Assembly: GCF_018687715.1 (NCBI RefSeq)
Contig: NC_056762.1
Coordinates: 21,985,864 to 22,049,863 of the forward strand
Reading direction: 5' to 3'
Length of the DNA stretch: 64,000 bases
Origin: Carya illinoinensis
Taxonomy: Eukaryota > Streptophyta > Magnoliopsida > Fagales > Juglandaceae
Both the position numbers and the translations under genes were made by a program. The notes under the pieces were generated by a model that was not told the origin of the DNA, ran no database searches, and worked only from the letters and a program-made list of their open reading frames with translations. Positions 60,736-64,000 of the stretch are shown here, one piece after another (position 1 is the stretch's first letter; each line of letters begins with the position of its first letter).

Positions 60736-63700
60736 GGAGAGTCCGTTTATATGAATTCTATGCTTGCACTTTGTTTGATTCGGGTGCATCACAATCATTT
60801 GTATCTTTCACTTTTGCTCGGATGTGTAATTTGGTTAGGGAACCTTTGCCGAAGTCATTGGTAATGGCTCTACCAAATGGTGAAGTGGTATGGTGTTCCA
60901 AGGTTGCTTTGGGTTGCCCATTAAATTTTGATGGAAGGTTTTTAGATGCTGATTTGGTTGTGTTTAAGTTGCTGGGTTTTGATATCATCCTTGGGATGGA
61001 TTGGCTATACCGATATTCTGCGAGTATTAATTACAGAAGTCGGGTAATTAACTTTCAGCTTCCAGATGGGGATTGTCTGAAATTTGCGGGGAGTAAGCTA
61101 AAAGAAAAGCCAGTAGTTATATCGGCAATTCAAGCAAGAAGAGAGATTGCATAGGGAGCGGATGCCTTCTTAGTCCAGATGGTGTCTGCGCCGTCTGAGA
61201 AGAAGTCTTTGTTAGACTTTCCCGTTGTTGAAGAATTCCCCGACGTGTTTGTGGATGACTTGCCTAGGCTACCCCCTATTCGTGAAATAGAGTTTGTTAT
61301 AGACTTGGAACCTGGAGCAGCTCCTGTACATAAAGCTCTTTACCGCATGGCACCGGCTGAATTGAAAGAGTTGAAGACTCAGTTTCAAGAGCTGGTAGAT
61401 AAGGGGTTCATTCAACCAAGTACTTCGCCATGGGGTGCACCAGTGCTTTTTGTTAAAAAGAAAGATGGAACCCTCCGTATGTACATCGATTATCGAGAAT
61501 TAAATAAGGTGACCATCAAGAATAAATATCCTCTCTCACGGATAGATGATTTGTTTGATCAGTTTCAAGGAGCAGCTGTGTTCTCGAAGATTGATCTGAG
61601 GTCAGGATACTACCAGTTGAGGATAAGAGACAAGGTTGTGCCCAAAACTGCTTTCAGGTCGAGATATGGGCATTATGAATTTAAGGTGATGTCGTTTGGG
61701 TTAGCCAATGCCCCTACTGCTTTCATGAATTTAATGAATCGGGTATTTAGGCCTTATTTAGATTCATTTGTGGTAGTATTCATTGATGATATACTGATTT
61801 ATTCCCGAGATGTTGAAGAGCATGTTTATCATCTTCGTCTAGTTCTTGGGAAATTGAGAGAACACCAGTTGTATGCCAAGCTCAGCAAATGTGAATTCTG
61901 GTTGGAGGAAGTCAGATTTCTTGGGCATGTGATTTCCCGAGACGGAGTGGCTGTTGATCCTAGTAAGGTGGAAGCCATTTTGTCACGGCAGCGTCCGACG
62001 ACAGTGCGTGAGATCTGGAGTTTCTTGGGACTTGCCGGATATTACCGAAGATTTGTGGAGGGATTTGTTCATCTATCCGGATCTCTCACAACTTTGACTC
62101 GGAAGAATGCAGAATTTGTTTGGTCAGACAAGTGTGAGAGAAGCTTCCAAGAATTGAAGAACAGGTTGACGACTGCACCAGTGTTGGCACTCCCAGAACC
62201 GTATAAGCCATTCGTAGTCTTCAGCGATGCGTCTAAATTTGGATTGGGTTGTGTCCTTATGCAGGAAGGACAGGTTGTTGCTTATGCATCCCGTCAGCTA
62301 AAGGATCATGAGAAGAATTATCCAACGCACGACTTAGAATTGGCTGCGATTGTTTTTGCTCTCAAGATCTGGCGGCACTTTTTGTACGGGGAAGCTTGCG
62401 AAGTATACACCGATCACAAGCGCTTGAAGCACTTATTTTTCCAAAAGAATCTGAACATGAGGCAGAGACGATGGCTAGAGCTAATCAGTGACTACCAGTG
62501 CGAGATCAAGTACCATCCGGGGAAGGCAAATATAGTTGCTGATACTTTGAGTCGAAAATCACACTTGGAAGATGAGGCCGAGTCGTTAGGATTGGATTCT
62601 TTGCTTTGTGGGATGAGAAGGCTCCTTATTGAAATTTTACAACAAGAGGAAGTATTATCTTCAATTCTTAATATTCAAGTGGCTAATTTTGAGGAATTGA
62701 AGACTCTTCAAAGAAAGGATCCAAAGCTGCTGGATATCAGAAAAAGAGTCAGAAAATCTCAAGGGCCGTTGCATTACAGTATGGATAAAGATGGAATTCT
62801 TCGGTTCCGAGATTGTAGGGTGGTCCCTAAAGATTCAGAATTCAAGAAGCAGATCATGGTAGAAGCTCATGCGGCCCCTTATTTAGTTCATCCCAACAGT
62901 ACGAAAATGTACCGGGACTTGAAGAAAAATTATTAGTGGGATGAAATGAAGAAGGATGTTGCCTTGTATATCGAGAAATGTCACGCATGCCGTCAAGTCA
63001 AGGCCGAGCATCAAAGACCCGCCGGTATGCTCCAACCCCTCCCTATTCCTGAGTGGAAGTGGGATAACATCACGATGGATTTTGTAGTGGGCTTGCCGAG
63101 AACTCTTGGTGGGAAGAATTCTGTTTGGGTGATTGTTGACCGGTTAACGAAGAGTGCTCATTTCTTGCCTATCAATAACACTAATTCCTTGGGTAAGTTG
63201 ACACGCTTGTACGTGAAAGAGATAGTGCAGCTGCACGGCATACCGAAAAGTATTGTGTCGGATCGGGACCCAAGGTTCACATCTCAATTTTGGAAAAGTT
63301 TGCAGGCAGCATTGGGTACTAAGTTGAAGTTCAGTACTACATATCACCTGCAAACGGACGGCCAATCAGAGCGCACCATTCAAACCCTTGAAGATATGTT
63401 GCGAGCATGTGTCATGGAATTTCAAGGGAGTTGGAAAAATCACTTGCCGCTCATAGAATTTGCGTATAATAATAGCTTCCATGCAACCATCTAGATGGCT
63501 CCTTACGAAACTCTTTATGGGAGGAAGTGCAGATTGCCTTTGTGTTGGGATGAAGTTGGGGAGAATAAAATAGTTTGGCTCGAAATAATTCAAGAATTGC
63601 AAAGCCAAGTTCGGATCATCAGGGATAAAATGGTGGTAGTTCAGAGTCGTCAGAAAAACTACGCTAATACCAGGAGGAGAGAGTTATCTTTTGAAGAAGG

Positions 63701-64000
63701 TGATTGGGTTTATCTCAAAGTCTCTCCCATGAAAGGAGTTAAGTGTTTTGGTAAGAAGAGGAAACTGGATCCGAGGTATGTCGGCCCTTTTCAGATTTTG
63801 GAGAAGGTAGGATCCGTCACTTATAGAGTTGCTTTGCCAGAATTTTTTGGGGATATTCATGATGTCTTCCATGTATCATCCTTGAAGAAAAGTTTTGGAC
63901 AACAAGAGCCGCGCTTTGTCGACCCAGAGAGTATTCAGTTGCAACCGGACCTTACTTATGAGGTTGTTCCGTCTCAGATCATGAATTGGAAAGAGCAAAA

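Larger units (their letters stand above)
57206..64000 (+). mobile_element. Ty3/gypsy chromovirus, Tekay-type, 3' end beyond window
   Basis: 5' LTR, PBS, gag and pol in order. The gag-pro-RT-RH-IN order places it in gypsy. The CCHC gag, a long LTR and GPY/F-like IN C-terminus ('DPRYVGPFQI', about 63770) suggest a Del/Tekay chromovirus; the chromodomain would lie past the window end. It interrupts the copia element: 'ttcta' (57201-57205) is the predicted 5-bp TSD. Confidence 0.9.
59470..64000 (+). pseudogene. gypsy Gag-Pol, stop-interrupted, runs off window
   Basis: Gag: ATG at 59470, a Gln/Pro/Gly repeat region, Retrotrans_gag core ('ARKWVRDLERIFEV', 'FEWWDTKR', 'FKKEFNDRFFP'), then CCHC knuckle 'CYRCGQVGHFAREC' (about 60453). 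Protease 'LFDSGASQSF' (60774). RT '[10 protein letters not shown]' (61482) and 'VVFIDDIL' (about 61785). RNase H '[10 protein letters not shown]' (62220) and '[10 protein letters not shown]'. Integrase zinc finger ('[11 protein letters not shown]', about 62980), core 'MDFVVGLP', '[12 protein letters not shown]' and '[14 protein letters not shown]'. Stops in the main frames: 59548, 59680, 60010, 60331, 61152, 62934 and 63492. No frameshift other than the gag-protease phase change at 60638-60735, which fits an intron. Inactive, but little diverged. Confidence 0.92.

Noticed and set aside
60660..61154. Separate protease gene starting at 60660
   Set aside because: Codons before about 60738 are a T-rich hydrophobic reading of the probable intron; the real protease continues from gag.

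Overview
This window looks like nuclear DNA of a flowering plant, probably a woody eudicot. It is AT-rich and intron-bearing, has plant gene families (SWIB, FAR1-related, LRR receptor-like, transaldolase), and is dominated by plant transposons: Ty1/copia, Ty3/gypsy Tekay-type chromovirus, L1-type LINEs, hAT elements and MITEs. A Fagales or Juglandaceae source is my guess from repeat style only. I see no CRISPR, operon, prophage or rRNA/tRNA gene.

Layout. 0-1 kb: fragment of a long LTR. 1-9.8 kb: a FAR1-related (FRS) pseudogene on +, a coiled-coil gene relic on -, and several short tandem repeats. 10.5-18.6 kb: two SWIB-domain genes in the same (-) orientation. The second (16.9-18.6 kb, two exons, 144 aa) is the only gene in the window that looks fully intact; the first carries a one-base frameshift and a poor GC splice donor. 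19-24.6 kb: a near full-length, dead L1 LINE with a candidate 9-bp target-site duplication (TSD). 27.3-28.3 kb and 49.1-50.0 kb: two copies of a duplicated segment carrying a transaldolase exon; the second copy has a further exon 4 kb away, and a 3.3-kb hAT element sits in the intron between them. 29.9-37.0 kb: a receptor-like protein (RLP) pseudogene on -, split by a 5,155-bp solo LTR (exact 5-bp TSD) that itself contains a 753-bp hAT element (exact 8-bp TSD). The same gene also holds a 206-bp poly-A insertion (exact 13-bp TSD) and four nonsense codons. 38.1-43.1 kb: a tandem array of six to seven units of about 700-790 bp. 43-44.1 kb: LINE fragment. 50-52.6 kb: decayed copia element on +. 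52.6-57.2 kb: another copia element (small LTR, Ale-like) on -, interrupted in its leader by a Tekay-type gypsy element (57.2 kb to beyond the window end) with a 2-kb LTR, tRNA-Met primer site, a degenerate gag-pol frame and a likely 98-bp intron between gag and protease.

The genes do not form a pathway. The window records nested transposition onto a few low-copy genes. The most useful observations are the dated layers in the RLP pseudogene, the tandem array upstream of it whose units share a short hydrophobic ORF, the probable intron in the Tekay element, the SWIB pair, and the hAT insertion inside a transaldolase intron. Junctions and TSDs were read directly; family names come from motifs recognised by eye, without database search.
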